From Polaribacter sp. BAL334 (GTDB lineage: Bacteria; Bacteroidota; Bacteroidia; Flavobacteriales; Flavobacteriaceae), in contig NZ_JADWOV010000230.1 in the NCBI RefSeq assembly GCF_015767435.1, positions 62,001 to 126,000 of the forward strand: DNA of 64,000 nt, read 5' to 3'. Both the position numbers and the translations under genes were made by a program. The notes under the pieces are model-generated. The model did no database searches and was not told where the DNA came from. It worked only from the letters and a program-made list of their open reading frames with translations. Every line of letters starts with the position of its first letter. Position 1 is the first letter of the stretch. This document shows, piece after piece, positions 19,154 to 28,964 of the stretch.

Positions 19154-19885
19154 CTAATTTTGATGAATTATTTTTCCAGAACCTACAGATTTTACATCTT
19201 TTTCAGCAGGATTTCCACTGTAGTAGATATTTCCTGAACCTACAACTTTAGCTTTTATTTTTTTAGTTACGGTAGTTTTAATGTTTCCAGAACCCGCAAT
19301 TGTAGCATTTGTTACTTCAGCATTTAAATCAAAAGCATTCACATTTCCAGAGCCAGCAACAGAACATTCAAACTCATTTGTTTTTCCAGACAATTCAATA
19401 TTTCCTGAACCACCAATATTTACGCTCATTGAACTTGTTTCAATTGTTAATTTGATATTTCCAGAACCTCCTAATGAAGCTGAAAAATCGGCTGTTTTGA
19501 TGACATTTTCATTAGTAATACTACCTGAACCACCTAAAGAAACTTTGCTAATTTTTGTAAAAGGAACAGTAATTGTCATTTTTTTTGTAGTACTAATATT
19601 AGCATTTCTTTTATATTTGATTTGTAGATTCCCATTTTTTACTTCTATTTCAATATATGGAATGATGTTTTCTTCACCCTCAATTTTGATGCTTCCTTCT
19701 TTGCCTTTTACCAAAACCACATCAAATGATCCTCCAGCACTAATTTCATCATATTCAGAAGTTGTTCTTGTTTCGGTAATGATATTTCCATTTCCTTTCA
19801 CTTTTTCTCCATTTCCCCAGTTTTGAGAGTTTATTGCAAATGAGGATAGAAAAAGGACGATTGATAATTTTAAATTTTTATTCAT
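19154..19885 (-). CDS. Head GIN domain (DUF2807) exported protein
   Basis: This 243-residue protein has a signal peptide (about 1-20). It contains a series of short repeats around GSGN or GGSGNI (positions about 115-240), spaced about 18-20 residues, which predict a right-handed beta helix, the DUF2807 fold. Such proteins are thought to sit at the envelope surface; no enzyme activity is known to me. It is the last gene of the minus-strand operon that begins with the ECF sigma factor at 22041. Confidence 0.88.
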   Translation of the reverse strand: MNKNLKLSIVLFLSSFAINSQNWGNGEKVKGNGNIITETRTTSEYDEISAGGSFDVVLVKGKEGSIKIEGEENIIPYIEIEVKNGNLQIKYKRNANISTTKKMTITVPFTKISKVSLGGSGSITNENVIKTADFSASLGGSGNIKLTIETSSMSVNIGGSGNIELSGKTNEFECSVAGSGNVNAFDLNAEVTNATIAGSGNIKTTVTKKIKAKVVGSGNIYYSGNPAEKDVKSVGSGKIIHQN

Positions 19886-19911
19886 AATTTTTAGTTGTTT
19901 GATTACTATTT

Positions 19912-20991
19912 TTAATTTTCATTGATTGACACACTTCCATATTGAGATTTTACAACCAATTTTGAATTTGAATTTCCTTTTCCAAATTTCCCTTCGTAAT
20001 ATTTTTTGGTTGATTTTTCAATTTTTGTTTGGAATGCAATTTTATCATTATTTTCTTTAAAACCTGTATATTCTAAATCTAGAATAATGTTAAAATTTGC
20101 TTCAGGCGAAACTGCTATTTTTATGGTTGTAAATTCTCCATTTATGAGTACAGACTCAAAATCTTTTTTTAAATCTTTCACAAAAATTGAGCCATAATCT
20201 GTTTCAATTTGTAGTTTTTTACTGATAGAACCAAAACGCAATCCAGTATAATCAGAACTTCCAACTATCATTTCTGCATCTTCAATTTTTAAAGAACCAT
20301 AACCAGCATTGAAATTAATTTCTTTTACTTTATTGATTTCCAATGTGGTGTAATCAGAATTTGATTTTATTTTTTCTGAATTTTCTATCGATAATTTTGA
20401 ATAATCCAAATTTAAAATCCCATTTTTTACATAAGAAATACTTGATGATGAGCAATAATCCAAATTGATGGTATTACTTTCTCCCCACAATTCGCCCAAA
20501 ATAATTTTACCATATTCGCATTTTATATTTGCATTTCCTGACAAAGCGTCCAAGAAAATACTTCCATATTCGTTTTTTACATCAATAGAATTGGTTTTTG
20601 GCATTTTCACAAAGTAATCAATTTTATAATTTAAATTGTCACTTTTTTTCCACCAATTCCAGTTTTTCTCACCACTTTCTAAAATTGTTTTTGCAATAAC
20701 CATATCAGCACTTGCTTTAAATTCAACTTGAATATTTTCAATTCTATCTTCAACTCTTCCTAAATCATTGCCTTTAACTGTAATTACAACTTCAATAACC
20801 ACTTTATTTTCGTTCCAAGAAGTTATGGTTACGTTTCCGTATTTATTGAGTAACTGTAGATTTGCATTTTTAGAAACAGTAAATTCTCTGTTGATTTTTT
20901 TAATTTTTTCGTGTTTTACATCATCAATTGTTGCAAAAAGTATTGATGGAATTAGCAGTAATAAAAGAGTAATTTTATACATAAATTTCAT
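19912..20991 (-). CDS. Exported beta-helix protein (DUF4097-like)
   Basis: This 359-residue protein has a signal peptide (about 1-19) and many repeated strands of the type YGSI/YGKI/DYTTL (for example KNEYGSIFLDALSGNANIKC), consistent with a DUF4097-type beta solenoid. It is related in architecture to the DUF2807 protein 26 bp downstream. The start overlaps the anti-sigma-like gene by 17 bp, so translation is probably coupled. Likely an envelope protein under control of the ECF sigma factor; function unknown. Confidence 0.75.
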   Translation of the reverse strand: MKFMYKITLLLLLIPSILFATIDDVKHEKIKKINREFTVSKNANLQLLNKYGNVTITSWNENKVVIEVVITVKGNDLGRVEDRIENIQVEFKASADMVIAKTILESGEKNWNWWKKSDNLNYKIDYFVKMPKTNSIDVKNEYGSIFLDALSGNANIKCEYGKIILGELWGESNTINLDYCSSSSISYVKNGILNLDYSKLSIENSEKIKSNSDYTTLEINKVKEINFNAGYGSLKIEDAEMIVGSSDYTGLRFGSISKKLQIETDYGSIFVKDLKKDFESVLINGEFTTIKIAVSPEANFNIILDLEYTGFKENNDKIAFQTKIEKSTKKYYEGKFGKGNSNSKLVVKSQYGSVSINEN

Positions 20992-21490
20992 TTTTAAATT
21001 TTTTAATTTGATTTATTTTTTTCAACATATTTTCTAAAATTTCCAATCGTAATTGGTAGTTTTCAATCATAAAATTGATGATTTTTTGTTGGTTTCCTTC
21101 TTTGTTTAATTCTTTTAACAACTGTTGATATTCTTTTTCTAAACCTTCTAATTGCATCAAGGTTTGTTTGATAATTAGTTCATTTTCAGGAGTTTTGTTT
21201 TTTTCTAATAGGTTGGTTTTTTGATGAATTGTGGAAACAAAATACCCTTGAACTTCTTCCATTTTTGGTGAAATATCAGCCAAATCAATAGTAGATTTTT
21301 GTTGCATTTTTCCAAGTCCAAAACCAATCATTACTAATATTGATGCTGCTACTGAAAGCCATTTCCAAGAAATTGCATCCTTTTTTTTTGAGGATTTTAG
21401 CTTGCTTTCAAATCGCTCAAAATGGCCACTTTCAGGTTCTTGAAAATCAAAATCAGTTTCAGAAAAATAGTTTTCAAAATTGTTTTTCAT
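20975..21490 (-). CDS. Probable anti-sigma factor
   Basis: This 171-residue protein has a soluble N-terminal part of about 40 residues (FDFQEPESGHFERFESKL), one membrane helix (about residues 43-60, WLSVAASILVMIGFGLG) and a helical, glutamate-rich extracytoplasmic half. Its position 5 bp after the ECF sigma gene and its one-helix topology are those of anti-sigma factors. The zinc-binding HxxxCxxC of the ZAS class is absent, so the identification rests on context and topology. Confidence 0.65.
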   Translation of the reverse strand: MKNNFENYFSETDFDFQEPESGHFERFESKLKSSKKKDAISWKWLSVAASILVMIGFGLGKMQQKSTIDLADISPKMEEVQGYFVSTIHQKTNLLEKNKTPENELIIKQTLMQLEGLEKEYQQLLKELNKEGNQQKIINFMIENYQLRLEILENMLKKINQIKKFKNEIYV

Positions 21491-21495
21491 AATAG

Positions 21496-22041
21496 TTATA
21501 TCATATCAGCGAGTAATACTTGCTTTAGTTTGTTTTTTGCTCTCAAAATGGTAGTTCTTACATTTTCATTCGTATAATTCAAAATTTGTTGAATCTCTTC
21601 ATAATCAAATCCTTCAATCAAGTATAACGTAAGAATTATTCTATAATTTTCCTTCAAGCTCTGTATTGTATTTAAAATTATTTTAGGGTCTAATTTGTTG
21701 GTTTCAAAGGACTCTTCTTCAATTTCATCATTAGGAATAATTTCCATTTTTGCCATTTCATACCGATTATTTTTTCTCAATTGATTGATGCTTTTATTCA
21801 CTACGATTCTTTTCAACCAAGCTCCAAAAGTAACTTCACCTTTGTATGAATCCATTTTTGTAAAAGCTGTTAAAAAAGCCTCTTGCATGATATCTTCAGC
21901 TTCAAAACTATCTTTCAAAATTCGAATTGCAGTATTATACATTGCCTTATAATAGGCTTTGTACAGTTGCAATTGAGCATTTTTATCCGACTTTTTACAG
22001 TGCTCAATCAAATGGATGATATGTGGTTGGTTAGCTTCCAA
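21496..22041 (-). CDS. ECF RNA polymerase sigma factor
   Basis: This 181-residue sigma-70 family protein of the ECF group has region 2 (SFEAEDIMQEAFLTAFTKMD; FGAWLKRIVVNKSINQLRK) and region 4 with its helix-turn-helix (IEGFDYEEIQQILNYTNENV, RTTILRAKNKLKQVL). It directs RNA polymerase to stress- or envelope-specific promoters and is normally held by the anti-sigma encoded next to it. The divergent gap to lon holds two near-identical repeats (22070-22137) that might be its own target. Signal unknown. Confidence 0.93.
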   Translation of the reverse strand: MEANQPHIIHLIEHCKKSDKNAQLQLYKAYYKAMYNTAIRILKDSFEAEDIMQEAFLTAFTKMDSYKGEVTFGAWLKRIVVNKSINQLRKNNRYEMAKMEIIPNDEIEEESFETNKLDPKIILNTIQSLKENYRIILTLYLIEGFDYEEIQQILNYTNENVRTTILRAKNKLKQVLLADMI

Positions 22042-22069
22042 TAAAACGTTTCTAATTTAAAGACCTAGT

Positions 22070-22137
22070 ATTTTAAAACTTGTGACACTTTTTTAAAATT
22101 AAATGTAATAATTTTAAAACTTTTGTGACTTTATTTG
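22070..22137. promoter_or_regulatory. Imperfect direct repeats between sigma factor and lon
   Basis: ATTTTAAAACTTGTGACACT (22070-22089) and ATTTTAAAACTTTTGTGACT (22111-22130) share a tract and the core GTGAC, which is a base pattern often found in ECF -35 elements. They are 41 bp apart. No -10 partner can be assigned with certainty. Confidence 0.35.
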
Positions 22138-22259
22138 GCATAACAATTGAACTTATTCATAAAAATAATTGTATTATCTTGTTTAATATGTTGATAATGA
22201 TTATTTTAGATATAAATGAAAGATGTTGGTTGATTTTCAAATAATAAATCAATGTCAGA

Positions 22260-24731
22260 ATGACAGAAAAAAAACAAATGAGCAAAACAAAAATTATAAA
22301 ATTAGACAGTTTGTCGTTTCAAAACATCATGAACGAAGATTCTGAATTAATTCCGTTAATGACACCTGAGGATGAAGAGATTATAAATAACGAAAGTATT
22401 CCTGAAATTTTACCCATTCTTCCATTAAGAAATACAGTGCTATTTCCAGGAGTTGTAATTCCAATTACTGCTGGAAGAGACAAATCCATTCAGTTGATAA
22501 AAGACGCCAATAAAGGCAATAAAATTATTGGAGTTGTAGCACAACGTAATGAAGATGTTGAAGAACCAACGTTGAAAGACATTCATACAACTGGAGTTGT
22601 TGCCCAAATTTTACGTGTTTTGAAAATGCCTGATGGAAATACAACCATCATTATTCAAGGAAAAAAACGTTTTGAAATTGAACAAATTATTGAGGAAAAA
22701 CCGTATTTAAAAGCGACTGTTAGAGAGGCAATTGAAGAGAGAACAATTGATGATGCAAAAGAATTTGAAGCAATTATTGATTCTATAAAAGAATTGGCAT
22801 TGGAGATTATCAAAGAAAATCCGATGTTGCCTTCTGAAGCTTCTTTTGCGATTAAAAATATTCATTCGAATTCATTTTTAGTCAATTTTATTGCCTCTAA
22901 TATGGATTTAAGTGTGATGCAAAAACAAGTAATTTTAGAAAAAGACAATCTAAAAGAGCGTGCATTATTGACACTTAAAAACCTGAATAAAGAGCTTCAA
23001 AAATTACAATTGAAAAATGATATTCAGTCAAAAACACGTGAAGATTTAGACCAACAACAACGTGAATATTATTTACATCAACAATTAAAAACCATTCAAG
23101 AAGAATTAGGAGGAGTTTCTTACGATCAAGAATTGGAGGAAATGCAGCATCAAGCAAAATCAAAAAAATGGTCTAAAGAAGTTGGGGAAACTTTTGGTAA
23201 AGAATTGAATCGATTAAAACGAATGAATTCGCAAGCAGCTGAATATGGTTTGCAAAGAAGTTATTTAGAATTATTGTTAGAGTTGCCTTGGGGAGAATTT
23301 TCTGAAGATAAATTTGATTTGAAAAAAGCGACCAGAATTTTGGATAGAGATCATTTTGGGTTGGAAAAAGTGAAAGAGAGAATAATTGAACATTTGGCTG
23401 TTTTAAAACTAAAAGGAGATATGAAATCGCCCATTTTGTGTTTGTATGGACCTCCAGGAGTTGGAAAAACATCTCTTGGAAAATCGGTTGCAGAATCTTT
23501 AGGACGAAAATATGTGCGCATGTCTTTAGGAGGTTTGCGCGATGAAGCAGAAATTCGTGGTCACAGAAAAACCTATATTGGAGCAATGCCTGGACGTTTG
23601 ATTCAAAATTTGAAAAAAGCAGGTACTTCAAATCCTGTTTTTGTGTTGGATGAAATTGATAAATTGGGACAAAGTCATCAAGGAGATCCATCTTCAGCCA
23701 TGTTAGAAGTGCTAGATCCTGAACAAAATACCGCTTTTTATGATAATTATTTGGAAGTTGGCTATGATTTATCCAAAGTTTTATTCATTGCAACTGCCAA
23801 TAATTTAAATCAAATTCCTTGGGCTTTGCGAGATAGAATGGAAATCATCAATGTTACAGGATATACACTTGAAGAAAAAGTTGAAATAGCAAAGAAACAT
23901 TTATTACCAAAACAACTCAAAGAACACGGTTTAACTGCGAAAGATTTAAAGTTAGGAAAACCACAGATTGAGCAAATTGTTGAAGGATATACACGCGAAT
24001 CTGGTGTTCGTAGTTTAGAAAAACACATTGCGAAAGTAGTTCGTTTTGCTGCAAAATCAGTGGCTTTAGAAGAAGCATATGACGTGGTTTTATCTTCTGA
24101 AAAAGTAGAAGAAATTTTAGGAGCACCAAGAAATAGAGATAAATATGAAACCAATGATGTTGCTGGTGTGGTTACAGGTTTAGCTTGGACAAGTGTAGGA
24201 GGGGATATTTTATTCATAGAATCTATATTATCCAAAGGAAAAGGAGTGCTTTCAATTACAGGAAATTTAGGAACTGTAATGAAAGAATCTGCTACTATTG
24301 CAATGCAATATATCAAATCGAACGCTGAGGAATTTGGCATCAATCAAGATATTATAGATAAATATAATGTTCATATTCACGTTCCAGAAGGAGCTACTCC
24401 AAAAGATGGTCCAAGTGCAGGAATTACCATGCTGACATCTTTAGTTTCGTCTTTTACGCAACGAAAAGTGAAAAATAAATTAGCCATGACTGGCGAAATT
24501 ACGTTGCGTGGAAAAGTATTGCCTGTTGGCGGAATCAAAGAAAAAATATTGGCTGCGAAAAGAGCAAATATCAAAGAAATAATTTTGTGTAAAGACAATG
24601 AAAAAGACATTCTTGAAATTAAAGAAAGTTATTTAAAAGGCTTAACCTTTCATTATGTTTCGGATATGAAACAAGTAATAGAACTTGCACTTACGAAACA
24701 AAAAGTAGCAAATGCTAAGAAATTAATATAA
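22260..24731 (+). CDS. lon: ATP-dependent Lon protease
   Basis: This 823-residue protein is a soluble hexameric AAA+ protease that degrades misfolded and regulatory proteins. An N-terminal LON substrate domain ([18 protein letters not shown], about 50-240) is followed by a coiled-coil region and an AAA+ module with Walker [10 protein letters not shown] at 397-405 and Walker [12 protein letters not shown]. The C-terminal peptidase has catalytic Ser719 ([11 protein letters not shown]) and Lys762 ([11 protein letters not shown]), 43 residues apart as in E. coli Lon. Met7 is an alternative start. Divergent from the ECF sigma operon; terminator at 24735. Confidence 0.98.
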   Translation: MTEKKQMSKTKIIKLDSLSFQNIMNEDSELIPLMTPEDEEIINNESIPEILPILPLRNTVLFPGVVIPITAGRDKSIQLIKDANKGNKIIGVVAQRNEDVEEPTLKDIHTTGVVAQILRVLKMPDGNTTIIIQGKKRFEIEQIIEEKPYLKATVREAIEERTIDDAKEFEAIIDSIKELALEIIKENPMLPSEASFAIKNIHSNSFLVNFIASNMDLSVMQKQVILEKDNLKERALLTLKNLNKELQKLQLKNDIQSKTREDLDQQQREYYLHQQLKTIQEELGGVSYDQELEEMQHQAKSKKWSKEVGETFGKELNRLKRMNSQAAEYGLQRSYLELLLELPWGEFSEDKFDLKKATRILDRDHFGLEKVKERIIEHLAVLKLKGDMKSPILCLYGPPGVGKTSLGKSVAESLGRKYVRMSLGGLRDEAEIRGHRKTYIGAMPGRLIQNLKKAGTSNPVFVLDEIDKLGQSHQGDPSSAMLEVLDPEQNTAFYDNYLEVGYDLSKVLFIATANNLNQIPWALRDRMEIINVTGYTLEEKVEIAKKHLLPKQLKEHGLTAKDLKLGKPQIEQIVEGYTRESGVRSLEKHIAKVVRFAAKSVALEEAYDVVLSSEKVEEILGAPRNRDKYETNDVAGVVTGLAWTSVGGDILFIESILSKGKGVLSITGNLGTVMKESATIAMQYIKSNAEEFGINQDIIDKYNVHIHVPEGATPKDGPSAGITMLTSLVSSFTQRKVKNKLAMTGEITLRGKVLPVGGIKEKILAAKRANIKEIILCKDNEKDILEIKESYLKGLTFHYVSDMKQVIELALTKQKVANAKKLI

Positions 24732-24734
24732 ATT

Positions 24735-24765
24735 AAAAAAACCTCTGAAATTCAGAGGTTTTTTT
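24735..24765. terminator. Bidirectional terminator after lon
   Basis: CCTCTGAA and its complement around a single central base, flanked by seven A on the left and seven T on the right. It serves lon and the minus-strand genes coming from mazG. Confidence 0.9.
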
Positions 24766-24871
24766 ATGAGTTTATAAATTGTCTTTGGAATAAATCAACC
24801 ATTAATTTTACGTAAATTATTGTAATTATAATTACAAATATCAGCAAAAAAAGTTTCGTTCTTTTTTTCAT
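24764..24871 (-). CDS. Predicted 35-residue membrane miniprotein
   Basis: An ATG at 24871, 23 bp after the mazG stop, opens a 35-residue frame ending in TAA at the base of the lon/mazG terminator. The product starts MKKRTK, then has one strongly hydrophobic helix (about residues 7-25) and a short polar tail ending RQFINS. The positive-inside start and single helix look like a real small membrane protein. In AT-rich sequence a hydrophobic frame of this size could arise by chance. Confidence 0.4.
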   Translation of the reverse strand: MKKRTKLFLLIFVIIITIIYVKLMVDLFQRQFINS

Positions 24872-24894
24872 AAAAAGACTAAAATTGTAATTTT

Positions 24895-25674
24895 CTATCT
24901 AAAAAATTCTTTTGATTTTTCCCAAATCACATCCATTTCAGTCAAAGACATTTCAGCTAATTTTTTTCCTTCTTTTGAGGCAGTTTCCTCTAAAAACTGA
25001 AAACGATTGATGAATTTTTTATTCGTTTTTTCCAACGCATTTTCTGGATTTACGCCAATAAATCGTGCATAATTTATCATTGAAAATAACACATCACCAA
25101 ACTCTTTTTCGATATTTGCGTTGTTTCCATTTTTAATTTCTTCGTTTAATTCAGCCAATTCTTCTTGCACTTTTTCCCAAACTTGTTCAGGTTTTTCCCA
25201 GTCAAAACCAACTCCAGCTACTTTTTCTTGAATTCTGCTCGCTTTTACAACTGCAGGTAAACTTTTTGGAACGCCTTCTAACACTGATTTTTTACCTTCT
25301 TTCAGTTTTAATTGCTCCCAATTTCGTTTTACATCAGCTTCATTTTCAACAATTACATCACCGTAAATATGAGGATGTCTGTCAATCAATTTATCGGAAA
25401 TTGCGTTCGCAACATCAGCAATGTCAAAAGCATTTTTTTCACTTCCGATTTTTGCATAAAAAACGATGTGTAACAAAACATCTCCCAACTCTTTTTTGAT
25501 TTCCTGCAAATCATTCTCTAAAATAGCATCTGCCAATTCATAGGTTTCCTCAATTGTCAAATGACGCAAAGTTTCAAAAGTCTGTTTTTGATCCCAAGGA
25601 CATTTTTCGCGCAAATCGTCCATGATATCCAACAATCTATTGAATGCTTCTAATTGCCATTTTCTTGAATTCAT
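24895..25674 (-). CDS. mazG: Nucleoside triphosphate pyrophosphohydrolase
   Basis: MazG hydrolyses (d)NTPs to the monophosphate and pyrophosphate, cleaning the nucleotide pool. This 259-residue protein has two tandem MazG domains. The first has CPWDQKQTFETLRHLTIEE and ELADAILENDLQEIKKELGD, with the ExxE/ExxD metal ligands. The second has LNEEIKNGNNANIEKEFGD. The length equals that of the E. coli enzyme. A low-complexity filler tract precedes it. Confidence 0.96.
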   Translation of the reverse strand: MNSRKWQLEAFNRLLDIMDDLREKCPWDQKQTFETLRHLTIEETYELADAILENDLQEIKKELGDVLLHIVFYAKIGSEKNAFDIADVANAISDKLIDRHPHIYGDVIVENEADVKRNWEQLKLKEGKKSVLEGVPKSLPAVVKASRIQEKVAGVGFDWEKPEQVWEKVQEELAELNEEIKNGNNANIEKEFGDVLFSMINYARFIGVNPENALEKTNKKFINRFQFLEETASKEGKKLAEMSLTEMDVIWEKSKEFFR

Positions 25675-25761
25675 TTATAGAGTTTAAAAGTTTTAAAGAT
25701 TCAAAGTTCCAAAGATGCAAAGTTTCAACTAATAACTAAAAACCAACAACTAAAAACTAAC

Positions 25762-26172
25762 CTAGGCTTCCTGTTTTTTTTCTTCAATCGCTGAAAAATC
25801 CATTCCAGTATTTACTAAAATGTTAAACCATTGAATCACCTTTTTAATGTTGGAAACATACACTCTTTCAGCATCGTAATTTGGCATTGCATCAGCGAAA
25901 AAAGAAATTAAATTTTTATCATTTTCTTTGTGTGAAATCGCTTCTTTACCAGTTGTTTTTTCAGCAATTGCTTTGAAAACATTCAATAAAGGCATGTCTT
26001 CTTCATAGGTGTAAATAGCAATATTTTCCAATAAACTTACATTTTGAGTTGCATTGATTGCCACTCTTTTTTTGTCTAAAAGCGATTCTACAATGATGGC
26101 ACTTTTTGATTGAGAAATTACTTGAAATAATCCTGGTTTGCCAGTAACTGAAATAATTTTATTGAATTCCAT
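25762..26172 (-). CDS. DUF5606 protein
   Basis: This 136-residue cytosolic protein has an N-terminal small barrel (KIISVTGKPGLFQVISQSKS, then SLLDKKRVAINATQNVSLLE) and a helical C-terminus ending in QWFNILVNTGMDFSAIEEKK. I recognise the DUF5606 family, widespread in Bacteroidota and usually placed next to def and ruvX as here. Function unknown. Confidence 0.85.
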   Translation of the reverse strand: MEFNKIISVTGKPGLFQVISQSKSAIIVESLLDKKRVAINATQNVSLLENIAIYTYEEDMPLLNVFKAIAEKTTGKEAISHKENDKNLISFFADAMPNYDAERVYVSNIKKVIQWFNILVNTGMDFSAIEEKKQEA

Positions 26173-26213
26173 GTAGGTGTATGTTGTTTTAATTTTTTTA
26201 AATTAAGTGAATT

Positions 26214-26789
26214 TTAATTAGGAAAACGCATTCTATAATCTGCTTTTATTTTTCCTTTTGAAATATTTTCTAATTTTCTTTTTAGTAATCTTTTTTTAAG
26301 GGAAGAAATTTTATCAGTAAACAAGATTCCTTCAATATGATCATATTCATGTTGAAAAATTCGAGCTGCTAATCCAGTTAAAATTTCAGTATGTTTTTCA
26401 AAATTTTCATCTTGATATTCAATCGTAATTGTTGGATGACGCCACACATCTTCGCGAACATCAGGAATGCTCAAACATCCTTCATTAAAAGCCCATTCTT
26501 CACCTTCTTCTTTTAAAATTTGTGGATTGACAAAAACACGATTGAAGTTTTTTAACAGTTCATTTTCTTCATTGTTCAAGTCCTCATCATCTGCAAAAGG
26601 CGATGCATCAATCACAAACAAACGAATTGCTTTTCCTATTTGAGGAGCTGCCAATCCAACACCAGAAGCATTGTACATGGTTTCTTTCATATTGGCAATC
26701 AATGTGTTTAAATCAGGATAATCTTTGGAAATTTCAACGCTTTTTTTTCTTAAAACAGGATCTCCGTAAGCAACTATGGGTAAAATCAT
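26214..26789 (-). CDS. def: Peptide deformylase
   Basis: This metallo-hydrolase removes the formyl group from the initiator methionine. The three PDF motifs are present: GVGLAAPQIG, EGCLSIP (metal-ligand Cys) and the HEXXH helix QHEYDHIEG. I place the start at the ATG at 26789 (MILPIVAYGDPVLRK), where the family normally begins. The frame extends upstream to 26810 with MPRKKRK, which looks like non-coding A-rich leader. About 191 residues, of normal size. In a minus-strand cluster ruvX-def-DUF5606-mazG. Confidence 0.96.
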   Translation of the reverse strand: MILPIVAYGDPVLRKKSVEISKDYPDLNTLIANMKETMYNASGVGLAAPQIGKAIRLFVIDASPFADDEDLNNEENELLKNFNRVFVNPQILKEEGEEWAFNEGCLSIPDVREDVWRHPTITIEYQDENFEKHTEILTGLAARIFQHEYDHIEGILFTDKISSLKKRLLKRKLENISKGKIKADYRMRFPN

Positions 26790-26851
26790 TTTTCTTTTTT
26801 TACGCGGCAAAAATACAATTAGAATTTTGAAATACCAATTTTAAACGCTTT

Positions 26852-27262
26852 TTAGGAACTATATAAATAAGATTGTAAAATAATGGTCGCACTAATTTCA
26901 TCAACCAAAGCTTTGTTGCTTCGTTGTTTTTTCTTTAAACCTCCTGCAATCATCGTTTGAACTGCCATTTTTGATGTAAAGCGTTCGTCAACTCTTTTGA
27001 TAGGAATTGAAGGAATTTCTTTAGATAATTTTTCCAAAAAAGGGATAATGAGAGCTTCACTTTCGCTATCAGTATTGTTCATTTGTTTGGGTTTTCCAAC
27101 AATAAAAATAGCTACTTTTTCTTTGGCACAATAATTTTTTAAAAAAGGAATTAATTCTTCCGTTTTTACGGTAGTCAAACCAGATGCAATAATTTGCAAT
27201 TCATCAGTAACAGCAATTCCTGTGCGTACTTTCCCAAAATCGATGGCTAAAATGCGTCCCAA
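26852..27262 (-). CDS. ruvX: Holliday junction resolvase RuvX / pre-16S rRNA nuclease YqgF
   Basis: This 136-residue protein has an RNase H-like fold with the conserved first strand ILAIDFGKVRTGIAVTD (first catalytic Asp), FIVGKPKQMNN, and the DERFTSKMA motif; the last acidic residue is in ALVDEISA. The family matures the 5' end of 16S rRNA and has been described as a Holliday junction resolvase. 62 bp upstream of def in the same direction. Confidence 0.95.
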   Translation of the reverse strand: MGRILAIDFGKVRTGIAVTDELQIIASGLTTVKTEELIPFLKNYCAKEKVAIFIVGKPKQMNNTDSESEALIIPFLEKLSKEIPSIPIKRVDERFTSKMAVQTMIAGGLKKKQRSNKALVDEISATIILQSYLYSS

Positions 27263-27380
27263 ATTTTTTTATTTTTTGCAAAAATACGAAATTAAACAAG
27301 CCTTTTGAATCTGTTTAAAAAGTGTATCTTCGCTTTTCATTTTTAAGAATCAATTTATATTTGCAAAAATATTTAAAACA

Positions 27381-28196
27381 ATGAACGAAATTAGAGAAAT
27401 TATTGAGGCTGCTTGGGAAAATAGAGAATTATTGAAAGACGAAAAAACGATTAAAACCATCAGACAAGTCGTTGATTTATTGGACAAAGGCGAACTCAGA
27501 GTTGCTGAGCCAATTCATGAAGGATGGCAAGTGAATGAATGGGTAAAAAAAGCAGTGGTTTTGTATTTTCCGATTCAAAAAATGGAAACTTTAGAAGCGG
27601 GTATTTTTGAATATCATGATAAAATTCCTCTAAAAAGAAATTTTGCTGAAAGAGGTATCAGAGTTGTTCCAAATGCAGTTGCAAGACATGGAGCTTTTAT
27701 TGCAGCTGGCACAATATTAATGCCAAGTTACGTTAATATAGGAGCTTATGTTGATGAAGGAACCATGGTTGATACTTGGGCTACAGTGGGTTCTTGTGCT
27801 CAAATTGGTAAAAATGTGCATTTGTCTGGTGGAGTTGGAATTGGTGGTGTTTTAGAACCTTTGCAAGCTGCTCCAGTGATTATTGAAGATGGTGCTTTTA
27901 TCGGTTCAAGATGTATTGTGGTTGAGGGAGTAAGAGTTGGAAAAGAAGCTGTTTTGGGCGCTAATGTTGTGTTGACCATGAGTACAAAAATTATTGATGT
28001 TACTGGTGATGAGCCCATTGAAATGAAAGGAGTTGTTCCTGCAAGATCTGTGGTGATTCCAGGAAGTTATACTAAAAAATTTGCAGCAGGAGAATATCAA
28101 GTTCCTTGTGCATTAATTATCGGAAAAAGAAAAGAAAGTACCAATCAAAAGACCTCATTAAACGACGCTTTACGCGAATATGATGTGGCTGTTTAA
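27381..28196 (+). CDS. dapD: 2,3,4,5-tetrahydropyridine-2,6-dicarboxylate N-succinyltransferase
   Basis: DapD catalyses the succinyl-CoA-dependent step of the lysine/diaminopimelate pathway, which feeds peptidoglycan. This 271-residue protein has a helical N-terminal domain (EIREIIEAAWENRELLKDEK), a hexapeptide-repeat left-handed beta helix (about 100-215, GAYVDEGTMVDTWATVGSCA) and the family C-terminus (PARSVVIPGSYTKKF). A TATATTTG -7 box lies at 27356-27363. The glycosyltransferase gene follows 9 bp later. Confidence 0.97.
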   Translation: MNEIREIIEAAWENRELLKDEKTIKTIRQVVDLLDKGELRVAEPIHEGWQVNEWVKKAVVLYFPIQKMETLEAGIFEYHDKIPLKRNFAERGIRVVPNAVARHGAFIAAGTILMPSYVNIGAYVDEGTMVDTWATVGSCAQIGKNVHLSGGVGIGGVLEPLQAAPVIIEDGAFIGSRCIVVEGVRVGKEAVLGANVVLTMSTKIIDVTGDEPIEMKGVVPARSVVIPGSYTKKFAAGEYQVPCALIIGKRKESTNQKTSLNDALREYDVAV

Positions 28197-28205
28197 TACC
28201 TAATA

Positions 28206-28964
28206 ATGACTAAAATAACTGCAATTATTCCAACGCTCAATGAAGAAATTCATATTGCGGAGGCTATAAAATCTGTCAGTTTTGCTGATGAAATCATTGT
28301 AATAGATTCACTTAGTTCAGATAAAACGCTGGAAATTGCAGCACAATTTGATGTAAAAATCATCAAACGAACGTTTGATGATTTTTCTTCTCAAAAAAAC
28401 TTTGCGATTGAACAAGCTCTTCATTCTTGGATTTATATTTTAGATGCTGATGAACGTGTAACACCAGAGGTTGAAAAAGAAATTTTGGAAGCAGTAAAAA
28501 ATCCACAAGATTTTGTTGGTTTTTATGTGAGAAGAAGTTTTTATTTCTGTGGTAAAAAAATCAATTATGGTGGATGTCAAAGAGATAAAGTGGTTCGTTT
28601 GTTTTTAAAAGAATTTTGTAGGTACAATGGCAGTCCAGTACATGAAACTATTGAAACGAAAGGTAAATTAGGCTTTTTTAAAAATAAAATTGAACATTAT
28701 TCATATAAATCGTATGACCACTATATCTCTAAAATGAATCATTATGGTGCTTTAAGAGGGAAAGAATTTTTTGAAAAAGGCAAGAAAGTCAATTTATATC
28801 ATTTTTTGATAAAACCTCCTGCAAGATTTGTGATACATTATTTTATAAGATTGGGTTTTTTAGACGGATTTCCAGGATATATTTTCGCTAAAACGCAAGC
28901 TTACGGAGTTTATACCAAATATTTAAAACTTTGGTTATTGAAAAAAGGGATTAAAGAAAATTAA
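28206..28964 (+). CDS. Family 2 glycosyltransferase (WaaE/LPS-core type)
   Basis: This 252-residue protein has the GT-A nucleotide-sugar fold: ITAIIPTLNEEIHIAEAI, DEIIVIDSLSSDKT and the metal-binding DADERV. Close relatives (WaaE/KdtX) add glucose to the inner core of LPS. No membrane helix except a possible amphipathic C-terminal end. It runs from dapD and overlaps by 4 bp the end of the convergent GT25 gene. Acceptor unknown. Confidence 0.88.
   Translation: MTKITAIIPTLNEEIHIAEAIKSVSFADEIIVIDSLSSDKTLEIAAQFDVKIIKRTFDDFSSQKNFAIEQALHSWIYILDADERVTPEVEKEILEAVKNPQDFVGFYVRRSFYFCGKKINYGGCQRDKVVRLFLKEFCRYNGSPVHETIETKGKLGFFKNKIEHYSYKSYDHYISKMNHYGALRGKEFFEKGKKVNLYHFLIKPPARFVIHYFIRLGFLDGFPGYIFAKTQAYGVYTKYLKLWLLKKGIKEN

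Noticed and set aside
19281-19826. Plus-strand frame of 181 codons opposite the DUF2807 gene
   Set aside because: The repetitive FPEPA-like product is the mirror of the GSGN repeats of the real gene on the other strand.
23173-23691. Long minus-strand frame inside lon (172 codons)
   Set aside because: It is antisense to the conserved AAA+ module of lon and has no recognisable domain; such frames arise from codon bias in AT-rich genes.
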